The notes under the pieces: generated by a model
The model's input: only the letters and a program-made list of their open reading frames with translations
Told to the model about the DNA's origin: nothing
Database searches by the model: none
Part shown: piece after piece, positions 37,716 through 48,985 of the stretch
How positions within the stretch are numbered: the first letter of the stretch is position 1
Layout of the letters: every line of letters begins with the position of its first letter
Position numbers and translations under genes: made by a program
Origin: Apricaphanius iberus
Taxonomy: Eukaryota > Chordata > Actinopteri > Cyprinodontiformes > Aphaniidae
DNA length: 64,000 nucleotides
Direction: 5' to 3'
Assembly: GCA_028564705.1 (NCBI GenBank)
Contig: JAPXFQ010000184.1
Location: forward strand, 372,001-436,000

Positions 37716-38934
37716 AGCAATCTTCAGTTTGTATATTGCCATATTTATTCTTTAAGGTTCAAGCTTTAATGAAGTTTAACACAAATTTGTAGTATTAGTA
37801 TAAACCATTTTAAGCAAAGCAAATTCTCTCTTCAGCTCTACCTACACACTTTAGACAATAGACAGTTCAAATCCTTTTACATCCATCACTAAAACCTGTT
37901 GGAATTAATTGGCTCCAATGTGAATACTTGAACTCAATATGTAGAAAGTCAAATTGCTATTAAGCAAAACATAACTGGTTAGATTTAGTAACCACTACGA
38001 TGGAAACTAATGCGGATCCAAGTAAATAAACAATTAAATTGGACACAGTGAACACCAGCCACACAAGTTTAAAACATTATGGATCTGAACATCATTTTTT
38101 TTTTGTTATTGCTTTTGCGTCTTTAATTAGTATAGTAACTTAGAATCGATGTCAACATGACGTTATATGCACTCAAGACATAATCATGAGCAATTTGTTT
38201 AGATGTCACCATGCTGACTAGTTTATCTTGTCCAGTGGTCTGCTTTACCTAAAAATTGGGCAATGTCAAGATTATTTCCAAGGATGTCATTACTTGAAAG
38301 CTTTTTTTTTTCTCTACAAATGTAGCATCATTGCACTTTGAGCTCATACTTTATATTAATGGCAGAAGATGAGCACTCAGGCATGTATGTGAAACAAAGC
38401 ATGAGAAGAAATAAAATTATCCAAATGAACACTAAAAAGAGAGAGTTGTCAGCATAAATCATGGCATGTGGATATAATATACCTGAGACAATAATTTTCC
38501 ACTTTAATGAAATTGAAGTGTCATGCTGTGCAAGATGAAAAATCTATGATGTGTTAACTTTATTGTAACTTTGGTCAAAGCAGCAGCACTATAATTTGAA
38601 ACTTCTTTGTTACTTTAAAAAAATCTCTTAATGAAGTGTACGAACTAAATACTTACTTCTGTAGCACAAAAGTTCCCCCTTCTCTGCATGAGGATAAAGA
38701 ATATAGAGAACTGAACGGAAATATCCTTTAACAACACCTTTTCCTCTGTGTTAAAAATTCAGCCTGTCAGCAGAAAACTGATGAGGTTAGTTGATCACTA
38801 AGCAAAACCCATGAGAAATAGCATAAAATAATAAGCTAAAAATAAATTAAAAATAAATAAAGTTGTGCAATATTTAGAAAAATATATCCAAAATCATACA
38901 AATTATATAAATTATCATCTTTTGATACATTTGT
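37716..38934. other. AT-rich spacer
   Basis: No gene or repeat recognised. Confidence 0.5.
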
Positions 38935-39905
38935 AAAAGGATTGGCAAAGCTCTTGCAAGAAGGATAGAGAAAATAATACCTCTTATAATCCCTTCTGAT
39001 CAAAGAGGTTTTATACAAGGGAAACATTTGGGTTTGGATATTCTTTTATAAACTGGTTAAAAATTTTATACAGCTCCTCAACGCTATGTATCAGGGCTAA
39101 TAATCAAAAATCATCAAGATTTTTCCTTCAGAGAGATATCAGGCAGGGATGTCCACTTTCTCCCTCCCTTTTTGCTATTTTTATTGAACCCTTAGCAGCA
39201 GCAATCAGACAAACTAATAACATTAAAGGTATACAATGCAATAAAATAGAACATACTGTAACATTAGTCTGTATGCAGATGATGTACTACTTTTTCTACA
39301 GCATTCACAAACCTCTCTCTCTCTCAGGTAATTGAGTTGATAAAATCTTACTCAAGAGTTTCAGACTATTCCATAAATTGGTTAAAATCTACAGTCCTTC
39401 CAAACAATTGTTATTTCCAAAGTCCCATTGCTGTGCAACTCCGTTCAGGGAATATTACATATGTAGGTATCCATTTCTCACCTAGACTGGAAGATTTACC
39501 TAAACTAAACTACGTCCCACTTTTTAAAAGAAGGGGAAGATGATCTGTCGAGATGGAAATCCCTACCCATTTCACTTATTGGAAGAGTAGCTAAAATAAA
39601 AATTATGGTTTTTGCCTAGAATCAATTATTTATTCTCAAGGATCCCAAGCAAACCATCACCTGATTGGTTTAGATTTTTGGACTTGTCTGTTTCTAAATT
39701 TCTTTAAAAAGATAAACCCCGACGTATTAGGTTGAAAACACTGCATAAGTCGAAAGATAAAGGAGGTCTAGACCTACCAAACTTTCGTCATTATTTCTTA
39801 GCGAACAGGCTCCAATACATTTCACAATGGTTAAAACACAGCTTTCTCGATGAGTCCTGGATAGATGTTGATCAGACACTATGCAATAAGATAAAACTAT
39901 CTGCT
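38935..39905 (+). pseudogene. L1-type LINE reverse transcriptase relic
   Basis: Fragments in several plus-strand frames read in order as an L1/Tx1-type ORF2. First, ALARRIEKIIPLIIPSDQRG and FIQGKH at ~38945-39030 (the L1 'DQTGFIKGR' region). Then RQGCPLSPS-like sequence near 39140. Then the catalytic YADDVLLFL motif at 39272-39298. Then LKSTVLPNN, ITYVGIHFSPRLEDLPKLN (to ~39520), and SKDKGGLDLPNFRHYFLANR (39750-39810) with LQYISQWLKHSFLDESW. The frame changes at a CT-repeat just after the YADD motif (~39320) and again near 39535. Both the endonuclease and the N-terminal reverse transcriptase region are missing. L1-type homology stops abruptly at about 39905 and GC-rich repeat DNA follows. It cannot be active. 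Confidence 0.75.
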
Positions 39906-40190
39906 GCTGATGCGTGCAGAGGAGGGCTGTGGTCGGCCGGTGGCTGGCAGGTGCTGCTGCCTTTTTCATCTCCCTGGGCTGGTTCTTGTCGCTGGCTCCC
40001 GAATGGCCCCTTGCCATGCCTACGCATCGGGGTGTCGGTGGGTGACTGTGGTGGGTGGCCCAAGGCACTCCCAGGCAAGCTGGGAGTCATAGTCCCTCCA
40101 GCAAGTCCTTGGTCTTCCTCTGGGCCTCCTCCCAGTGGGATGTGCCCAGAACACCTCACCGGGGAGCTAAATATTTTTGATTAAAACATG
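39906..40190 (+). mobile_element. GC-rich teleost repeat fused to the L1 relic
   Basis: Base composition changes abruptly to GC-rich at ~39905. The part reading CCTCCTCCCAGTGGGATGTG followed by CCCAGAACACCTCACC is familiar from fish interspersed repeats. Three overlapping frames on both strands reflect the GC content. The class is not certain; it may be the 3' UTR of a different LINE. Confidence 0.45.
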
Positions 40191-40289
40191 TCTATTTCCA
40201 GGGGATGTGGGGTGAGAGGCAGGCTACAACCTTGACCGGTCAATAGTCCAATACATGGCCACAGACAGGCATACAGGACAAACAAGCAT

Positions 40290-40611
40290 GCACTAGAGGT
40301 GCACAGCAACAAGAAGGTCCTGGGGTCTTTCTTGTGGTTTACATGTTCTTTCTGTGCATGTTTGGGTTCTATCTGGGTACTCTGGCTTCCTCTCACAGTC
40401 CAAAAACATGACATTTAGGTTCTCTTTGGTCTTTCCAAATTGCACTTAGGTATGAGTGTCTGTGTGGGTGTGTGTGTAATTGTGTGTTTGTGTGTGTGGG
40501 TGTGTCCATGGTTGTTTGTCCTGTGTGTATTGCCCTGCAATTAATTGGCGACATGTCCAGGGTAGACAGACTGCATAGGGTAGACAGTGTAGATAATTAA
40601 TGGATGAATGG
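40290..40611 (+). mobile_element. tRNA-derived SINE, plus strand, 5'-truncated head
   Basis: A GCAACAAGAAGGTCCTGGGG head remnant is followed by ACATGTTCTTTCTGTGCATG, CTCTCACAGTCCAAAAACAT, a GT-rich tract (40450-40505), a CCTGTGTGTATTGCCCTGCA segment and a TAATGGATGAATGG tail. This is the order of a widespread fish SINE with a GATG-type tail. It belongs to the same family as the minus-strand copy at 22090-22345. Confidence 0.65.
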
Positions 40612-41811
40612 AAGATATCATGGATTTAAAGAATCAAAGTTTATTTTCAGTCAATGGAAGCGGGACAGTCTCTCGGGGTAAAAGACATGACTTAGACGTG
40701 CTCCTAAAAGACTTACTTGAGAAATAACTTGGAAATACTGACTTCTTTGTCAACTAGAGAACAAATGAAATCTCAGGCTACTTTCGAATACCACTTTATT
40801 TTATTCATCTCACTACAAATTTTGTTCATATAAACCAACTTCATTCCAGCTATCCATCAGAATTAGATCCAATTACACAAGATCCAATCTGTTCCTAATT
40901 ATGATATATTACTGTTTAATTCAGCTCATCCTATATATCGCTAGTTGTTGAAAAGTTATCTATCAAGGAATGCTCTACCAATTGAATCGAGTCATTGTCT
41001 TAATTTGATGTTTGACGTTGTTAGAATATGATAAGAACATGTTATGGGAAAGACTTAATCACCAAATGATATTGGAAGAGAGAAAAGTGATGCCCCAGCT
41101 TGTGTGAACATAAATGGAAAATCAGGTTTGAGACACCTTTCTTCAAAGCAGGAATATAATTTGACTGTTTTTAGACCTCCATGTTTTGGGTGTTTTTTTG
41201 GCTTTGTTTTTTTGTTTGTTTTTCAGGCAAGTTCACAATTACCCCATCAGTAGATGATTGTATCCTCCTTCCTATTTAAAAAGTTTCAGTTATTAGGTAG
41301 ATGAACTACTTTAAATGTAATGTCATTTTTATAAATGGTGGCTATACTTAGAAGTTATTGCTTTTTATGTGGAAAGTTTTTTTTATTAATAATTGTTTTG
41401 GATTTAATATATGGTGTAATAACTCTTCTGGGCAGTATGTGACTGAATGGAAATTTGTGACAAGAAATGTTCTACTTCAATACAGAAACTGAATAATGCC
41501 TATATCTAACTCTGACACTGATCCTCAGTTGTCAAATATAATCCTATCAGGTTCATCAGTGGAGTTGTTGTCCATGCTAAGTTAGATGCTTAATGGATAT
41601 GGTATTAAGTTTCAGGTTCCTGCGGCTGCAGAGGTTGGAGGCCCTTAAAAGCTACCACAAGCTAGTTATTCAGCACTGATCTCCTTCCGGGCTGTAATTA
41701 ATCTTACTGTGGGGTTTCTGAGGAGAGTATCTCAAAAAGTGACAGGTTCGGAAGGAGGAAGGACAAAAGGTCTGAGTAAAAAAGCCTTAAAGCTTGTTGT
41801 TAATTTGGATT
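40612..41811. other. Non-coding, may contain further LINE debris
   Basis: No intact frame. Some plus-strand segments after the SINE (40620-41150) could be the remaining C-terminal part of the interrupted L1-type element, but I could not align them convincingly. Confidence 0.35.
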
Positions 41812-42272
41812 GCAAGTGAAGTGAAGGTATTTATTACCCCCTATCAAAATTCTTCTGTTTTTGCTTTTTTCTCTTTTTTTTCATATAATCATACCTTAAT
41901 ATTGATGTAAGACAATCTGAATGCATACAAAATTAAAATTTTAAATGGTGACTCACAGTTTACAGATATTTTTTTCCAAATATCTTCAGAGCCATCCAAA
42001 TTGTTATGGCAGATGTGAGATGGTTCTTTTGAATAATCTCTGTCGGCAGCAGAAACTCTGCCACATACACCATTGTTGCCCGGCCATTTTTTTTAGTTGC
42101 TTAAGAATGAATAACTAATCATGATTCAGTGGGAACTCCTGGATGAGTCAATTATGTGCTCTTGAAGTATTTTTGGTTGACTGGCCACTTCCAGTGTTGT
42201 TTTTTGGCTCTTTAGCCAACTTAATGTTGTTAAAACCAGTTCTATTTCACTGAGTTCTTTTCTCTACATACA

Positions 42273-42605
42273 GGCGACTGTGGCTCAAGGAGATGGGTGT
42301 TTGCCTTGTAATCGGAAGGCTGCCAGTTCAAGCCCCGGCTCCGACGGTCTCAGTTGTTGTGTCCTTGGGCAAGACACTTCACCTGTTGCCTACTGGTGGT
42401 CGTCAGAAGGCCCGGTGGTGCCAGTATCCGGCAGCCTTGCCTGATACTGGCACTGCCAGTATCCGGCAGCCTTGCCTCTCTCAGTGCGCCCCAGGCAGCT
42501 GTGGCTACAAAGTAGCTTGTGAATGTGTGCGTGAAAGGGTGGATGATTGAATGTAGTGTAAAGCGCTTTGGGGTCCCTACAGACCAAATGCTGTCATTTA
42601 TACCT
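42273..42605 (+). mobile_element. tRNA-derived SINE nested in the DNA transposon
   Basis: The head has pol III-like internal promoter boxes: box A within TGGCTCAAGGAGATGGG and box B AGTTCAAGCCC, spaced as in a tRNA. The body has the familiar GTCCTTGGGCAAGACACTTC segment, then TGTGGCTACAAAGTAGCTTG, GTGAATGTGTGCGTGAAAGG and GTAAAGCGCTTTGGGGTC. The sequence is well preserved compared with the transposon around it, so it inserted later. It carries an internal duplication. Confidence 0.7.
42420..42477. repeat. Internal 23-bp direct duplication within the SINE
   Basis: GCCAGTATCCGGCAGCCTTG plus CCT occurs at 42420-42442 and identically at 42455-42477. A partly complementary GATACTGGCACT lies between and can pair with either copy. 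Confidence 0.9.
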
Positions 42606-42834
42606 GACAGTAGTTTCCTCTGGATATGGTTTGTGAAACTGAAGTAGTCATTTTTTTTAGATAAGGTAGTTTGGTTTGGATTTATTTATTTATTTTGATA
42701 AGTCATTGTTTAAAAACTACATTTTGTGCTACTCAGTTGACCTCCCTCTTATATGAATTTTGATTATCTGGAACATCTGAATGAATCCAACAGTAAAAAC
42801 AGAACATATGTGTAAATATGTATTCACAGCACTG

Positions 42835-44529
42835 TTTTACTTGGAATAGATGCAAGATGCTTACCAGGCTTTTTGTTATTATTACCAATACCAGCTATAC
42901 GATTTGATATCTAAAAATTAACCAATTGGGAAATAATATAAGGATGCTTAATGCCATACCTGTAAACAAAACTTATAGTCCAAAATAGTGACTCAGACTT
43001 TGCATTATACCCAAATATAAAATGCAGCAATCAGATTTTTATTTAATCAAAAAGCTTAATTAAAGCTATATAACACCTTCCACTCTGATCACATTCAGAA
43101 GATGTGTCCATTTGGATGTCACATGAAATACTGACAGACAGAATCAAATATAATGAGCTGTAAAATTTTTATTCTTTCAGAAAAATCTCTGAACATTAAA
43201 ATTGAGTCTACAGCATAAAATCCTTCATAAAGAAACACATGAAATCTTAATAGATTTTAATGATTGATACAGAGATAATTGGACTGTCAGAAATGAAGAA
43301 GTGTGGAAGAACAGAGGTGTTTGGGAGCTTAATAGTTGAGCTACTGACAGAGGTTCAATCAAATCAACGCAGTTTCAAAACTTGATTCATAAATGACTCT
43401 CCTTGATAACACAGAATGATGAAAACCTTAGAAATCAAAATGATGTTGAATTATTTTCTCTTCCATTCTTCACCCTGAAGCACTTGCATAAAAAAGTGAA
43501 AGATTGATGGGTGGAGCCCATATCTCTCTCTACGCCGTCAATGCCACAAGAAACCAGCATTGGCAAGTCTCAGTCAACTTCAAATGAGTTTGGGGTTTAT
43601 AAAAAGAGATGCTTTTGCTCCTAGTAAATAAGTCAAATTCCTTTGAGAACATTTAGTGAAGACAGAGGCATTCTTTGAATAATAGTACTAACAGACATCT
43701 TGTCAAAATGAACACACCCTTTCCTTAATTTTATTATAACACTGTTATTGACAAGCAACTCTTCTTTCCTGAAAGTCTGTTTAAGTATCCTTCAGGGTCT
43801 CAGCAAAATAAAAACACATTTTAAATTGCTGATTTATACTATATATTGAATGTAAAAGGAGCAGTTTGATTCTGCCATGGTCAATGACCATGAACATAGT
43901 TCCTTGCCCCCAAAAGGGCCACTCCAAGCAAGACTGCATAAACTGAGGCTCATTACACTTAGAGGTGAAACAAACATTTGTTCTTCTGCATCTAAATCAG
44001 TTGAGGTACCTAATCATTTAAATGCTATAAGCAGATTTGGTAAATAAACAAACAACAAAAAACACCTTGGGTTATTTGAAGGATCCTGATCTGAACCTCT
44101 GATCTGTACCTTAACAAATTTGATGACTAGGAGCAAATTTGTGCTTTTTACTACTGAATAAGCATTGGGAAATATTCCTGTTTTAACAAATCATTCCCGA
44201 GCCATGAACAAGACTTAATAAGAGAAATTATGATATAGCTATCTTTGCTTTGGCTTTTTATTCTGACCTGCAAAGCAATGAAGTGTTTTGCTTCTGAGCA
44301 CTACAAGTAAAAACGATTATTTGTTGGGTATTTGGTTACAACTAAACCAGATCATTAGCGACCGAATAGGGATTTTTGAAAACAGAGCAAAGAGAAAAAA
44401 GAACAAAATAAATTATGTAAGAGTACTTTCTGTGTTAAAGAAAGTAAAAAGTTGATAAAAAATACACAGAGAATGTTCAGTTACTGGGAACATCAACCAA
44501 TTCTTACATTTTATATATATATATATATG
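42835..44529. other. AT-rich non-coding sequence
   Basis: No gene recognised. It ends in a short (TA)n at 44514-44528. Confidence 0.5.
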
Positions 44530-44900
44530 CCCGCTAGACCAGGGTAAGGTACTCCCTCTCAACCTCCAAAGACACAATAACCTTAGCAGAAAACATTGTT
44601 AAAATAAAAAACTTGTGTACAAACAAGAAGTCTTACTTCCACATAAACCGTATGTGTGAGTCTAATCGCGTTTTCGGTTAAAACAAGCATTCAGTTTCAT
44701 TCAATGACCTTATATTGCTATGGTAGCGTGACAAGAAACCTTACACAAGTAAGAGTAGTGATACTTCATAAAAATAAAAAAAATACTCAAGTAAAAACAA
44801 GTACAATCAAGTAAAACGACTCCAAAAGTACACTTTTATCAAAAAGTTACTTGAGTAAATGTAACTGAGAAACTTTATCTAGTTACGATCCACCACTGGA
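44530..44900 (-). mobile_element. hAT-like element end
   Basis: The right terminus (GTTACGATCCACCACTGG ending 44900, preceded by GTTACTTGAGTAAATGTAAC and by TACTCAAGTAAAAACAAGTA) is the reverse complement of a common fish hAT terminus starting CAGTGGTGG. No matching opposite end was found to the left, so this is a single, probably truncated end. No transposase. The left limit is approximate. Confidence 0.5.
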
Positions 44901-47493
44901 ACTGAGAAACCCAACACACATGATATGGAGAGACCCTAATGACAACAACACCAAAATGATCTGAATATGATTACAATTTTAAATTAACTATGATTTTAAA
45001 TTTGTTTAATTAGAAGAATCTAGTATTAATGGTCATGTGCAATTTTTAAATTCTATTTAATTTGAAGTATAAATATAAACACAATATTGATTTGCTATGT
45101 TCTCTCAGGATTCTGCATGTCAAAAATATTTTTCTTAATTCATTGGAAATTTAAAGTTTAGTATGCAAACTGCACACTGTAATTTTGTTCACTGATTAAC
45201 ATTAAATAATTTTTATCAAGACAACAAATTCTACAATCTTATCATAGTGAAACACATTTCTAAAATTTTGCAGTAAAAGCAAAGTTTTGACTCTATGTGC
45301 AGAAGCCTTTAATAAAAGTTAACTTATTTCAGTAAAAAAAATAAACAGAATATTTTCAAGTGTTTATTTTAAATTATGATAATTTTATTCAGATGAAAAC
45401 ATTTTTAAATTAAAAATATTACATCAGATGAGCAAAACAATTTAAACAGATGTGTGCTTATAGAAAAGTATGCTTAATACGTGCTTAAAGGGTATTATAT
45501 ATTTCAAAATGTTTTTCTAATCTAACAAACAAGCCTTATCAAAACACACATTCAAATAGCTTTTAATAATAACTGTAAGCTTTAAGATCTATTTATATCT
45601 CTTTTTTTCGCTTTTTTTTATTTGTATGGGAAAATGCATATTTCTGAAACAATGCAATCTAAAAATAATTAGATTAAGTTTGATTTTCAAAACTTAGAGC
45701 AAAAAAAGATTGATTAGAAATATTGACTTTTGCTGTTTACTTATCATTGCCAAATTTTTTATTTTATTTTGTTTTTGGAAAAAAATCTGAGGTAATAAGA
45801 CAGTGTTTGAACTTTAGTGTCCTGGCTTTCTGAACAATTTTTTTAACTATGTGCAGAACATTTTTAATTCCAGAAAGGAGACGTTAGCAGATCACTATAG
45901 CATGCACACTCAAAAGATACACTATAATCTTATGACCTTTTCTTTAAGAAGCCATCTATTTATTTTTTTTCTGAGATGATGCAGCCATTTTTACCTATAA
46001 TTCCATGCACATGGGGGCTTTTTTAAGCACTCAAAATGTTTTTGTGGCTATCATAGAGTTCTGCTGGAATTTCAACTTTTTAGGACTTTTTTTTTTTTTT
46101 GCTATTTAACAAACAGGGATTTAACAGAGAAAGTGAAACTTCTGTTTCTTACAGCTTTGATATGTCGTAGTTATTTTCACTGCCAGCTGAAAAGCTCAGA
46201 TAGTATGATCAGTGCTGGTTGTTGAGCAGTATTTTCACAACCTGAAACATTCATTAGTGGCCCTGTCGCAGAACAATCTTCAATCTATCCGCAGGGTGAC
46301 CATTTTGGAATTGCAGGAACGCCATTAAGCTGTAAAATCACATTACATATATTTGCTTAGGATCTAGATTCCAAGTTGAATTGCTTTGTGGAATACAATA
46401 ACAATTAGTATGTACAGTTGAGCTGCTCAGAGATTTGTTGTTATGTTTTCTTGACTGTTTTAAAGTCTTCACTTGATGTTATGGCTCCATTAGACACTTT
46501 GTTGAGGGACTTTATGGCCCACTAAGCAAACAATCATTTAAATTCAATTAAGACTTTAAAGTAGCGCAGTTGAAAACAGTACTTTAAGAGGTTTGTTATT
46601 GTGCAGTCCTGACCTATGTGCAACAACTTTATCCAGCGCAGTATGGACTGTATGTTACAGATTACAGCAGATAAACTATTCAATATAAATGCAGTGGATG
46701 AGCTGGAATCATTTCCACAAACCTCAACCTAATGTGAAATGAACAATAATGGAATGGAGTCAGTGAGTGTTTTCTCCTCAGATCATTATATAATTAGCAA
46801 TTAGCAGTCAGTGTATTACAGTAGGTGCAAATCAAAGCTGTCTGAACTTGCTAACCTATCCTGGGGCGGTGCAAACAAAAATCTTTCACTGCATTCAGAC
46901 GTGATTAATGTCTCTCACAAGATTGTCTGCAATGGCAGATTAGGCATGATTATGAGTGGGCTCATTTATTTTCAACATGTCATTATCCCCTATGACTTCA
47001 GCTAAGCAAATGACCAAATGCGTTTGAGCAAATCTGTAAACAGGGCTTTACTGATCATTAATACTATATCTTAATTCCCGTTGACACTCCTAAAAAATTG
47101 GAAAAGAGTGTAAAGACATACTATCTAAATCATACAATCATAATATCTATAGTCCTACTTATTCATTAGCACTGCTGATAAAGATTAATAAAAAAAAACT
47201 TAACATAAATGTATGTTTTGTTAAAATGGTATGGCACACTGAACATTATTAGTTTTTTTTTTAAATTATTGGCATGCCTACAAATCCATATAAAATAAAC
47301 TTAACCTTTTTTCTTACACATCCATGATTTTATATATATCATAAAATCCGATTTGATGAAGATAACCTTTACCTTTGGTAACTCTTCAAAATGGGAAGCA
47401 CAAAATAAATGCCATTCGTTTAAGGCATAGGCTATCTGTGTACTAAATGTGCTCCTACTTACGTTGACTCCAATCATAAAAAGTTTAAAACAA
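44901..47493. other. AT-rich non-coding sequence
   Basis: Very AT-rich in 44940-45800, with a T14 run at about 46087. 46180-46340 and 46740-46960 are more evenly composed and non-repetitive. No gene recognised. Confidence 0.5.
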
Positions 47494-48441
47494 CTATTTT
47501 ATGTTTCTTTTAAACCTCAAGAGTCGCTGCAATCAGCCGTGGATTGCCTGAATGAAGCCAAGGACTGGCTCTCTAACAATTTCTTACATTTGAATCTGTC
47601 TAAGTTAGAGGCTCTTTTATTTGTTCCCCCCTCGCCCGCTGCATTGAGCCCTGTCCTGCCGCCCTGCTTCTCGAGCTTAGTGAAACCCACTATTACAAAC
47701 CTTGGTGTTATTCTGGACCGTGAATTAAGGATGGACTCTCACATTAGCCAGGTGGTGAGATCCTGCTTCTTTCAGCTCCGCCGGCTGTCAAAATTGAAGC
47801 CCATCCTGACTCAACGTGATTTGCATACTGTAATTCATGTATTTGTGATTTCACGCCTGGATTACGCAAACTCTCTTTTTTATGGGTCGACTACTGCTGC
47901 AACTGCACGCTTACAGCTAGTACAAAACGCGGCTGCTCGCCTTTTGACTGGCACTAGACGAAGGGAGCATGTCACCCCTGTTTTGGCCCGGCTCCACTGG
48001 CTCCCGGTACGTTTCCGTATTCGTTTTAAAATTTTACTTTTTGTTTTTAAGTCACTTTACTTTACCCCCGTATTTGTCTCAGCTGGTTCAGCCATATCTA
48101 CCAGGCCGGTCACTTCGTTCAGCAGAGCACCGCCTCCTGCAGGTCCCACGGGTTCGAACGAGGATGCGAGGGGAACGTGCATTCTCGATCTGTGCACCTC
48201 GCCTCTGGAACCAACTCCCCATGGCAGTGAGGTTGGCCCCCTCACTTTCTGTTTTTAAATCCCGCCTGAAGGCTCATTTTTATTCTCTGGCTTTTAATGT
48301 GGCATAGTTTTGCCTTATCTTAATGTGTTTCTCTATTTTATTGCTTGGTTGTGTTTTCTACTGTTGTTTTGATGTACAGCACTTTGGTCGGCCTCGGCTG
48401 TGTATAAACGTGCTTTATAAATAAAGTGGTATGGTATGGTA
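47494..48441 (+). pseudogene. L2-type LINE ORF2 C-terminal region and 3' tail
   Basis: The best preserved retrotransposon here. The plus-strand frame open from 47449 reads, from ~47500, the late reverse transcriptase and C-terminal region of an L2/CR1-group ORF2: SLQSAVDCLNEAKDWLSNNF, ITNLGVILDRELRM, VISRLDYANSLFYGS, RLQLVQNAAARLLTGTRR and HVTPVLARLHWLPVRFRI. A single-base frame change near 48065 moves the remainder to another frame: SQLVQPYLPGRSLRSAEHRL, APRLWNQLPM and SVFKSRLKAHFYSLAFN. The stop is at about 48307. The 3' UTR contains GTGCTTTATAAATAAAGT and ends in tandem TGGTA units (to 48441). The endonuclease and catalytic YADD region are absent, so this is a 5'-truncated insertion. Low stop density suggests it is younger than the copies at 37.2 and 56 kb. 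Confidence 0.85.
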
Positions 48442-48574
48442 ACTAGAATTCTAGAATTCCCTGCATTAATTAATGTATTTTTTAATTTGTCATTTATTTT
48501 CTCAGTTTTATGAAGTACACTTGTCTTAAAAATTATCAGAGGTTATTTCACCAAATAAACCTGACAGAACTTGA
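48442..48574. other. Spacer after the LINE
   Basis: It starts with the palindromic ACTAGAATTCTAGAATTCC; otherwise nothing recognised. Confidence 0.5.
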
Positions 48575-48985
48575 TACACAAGCATAGGGCTGTGTTGAAA
48601 AATTTGAATTCTGAATTGATTGTTATAAAAATTCTACAAATCAAATTGACTCACAAGTTCAAAACATTGGTTTATTTTTTTTTTATATAGTTTGCCCTTT
48701 TTTACAGCTAAAATAGAAATTAAAAAGACAGACAGCTGTTTCAAGGCTTAGTTTTGAAAGTGTAAATACAGTAGTTATTTCCCTGAAAACTGTAACTCAC
48801 CCAGTGTTAAGTCATTGAATTACAGGAATATAATTAAGATAACATAAAAAACAATTTTAATAGCAATGACCCAATTCTATATCTAACCTGATCAGATTGA
48901 ATTGGATTGGATCATGATAATGGATTCCAACTCTTGAGAATTGGAATCAAATCGATTCTTAAAATTTATGAAGTTCAATATACAT
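48575..48985. mobile_element. Possible hAT-like non-autonomous element
   Basis: The left side AGGGCTGTGTTGAAAAATTT, then TTGAATTCTGAATTGATT, and the right side GGAATCAAATCGATTCTTAA resemble fish elements whose ends are rich in GATTC/GAATC motifs. Terminal pairing is weak and no target duplication was seen. Confidence 0.3.

Larger units (their letters stand above)
41812..42834. mobile_element. Non-autonomous DNA transposon with ~170 bp inverted termini
   Basis: The left end (GAAGGTATTTATTACCCCCT, then CTTCTGTTTTTGC, then ATACAAAATTAAAATTTTAA) and the right end read inward from 42834 (CAGTGCTGTGAATACATATT, then GTTCTGTTTTTACTG, then CACAAAATGTAGTTTTTAAA) are inverted relatives of each other over roughly 170 bp. 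Both match the ends of an abundant fish DNA element that ends in CAGTGCTGTGAA. The interior left part (TCTGCCACATACACCATTGT) is also familiar. No transposase frame survives. A SINE is inserted at 42273-42605. Confidence 0.6.

Noticed and set aside
39727..40184. Open frames up to 150 codons on both strands
   Set aside because: They cross the junction between L1-type sequence and GC-rich repeat; the GC-rich part is open in most frames because of composition.
42273..42345. tRNA gene
   Set aside because: The pol III-like boxes belong to a SINE head; the downstream SINE body and lack of a proper cloverleaf argue against a functional tRNA.
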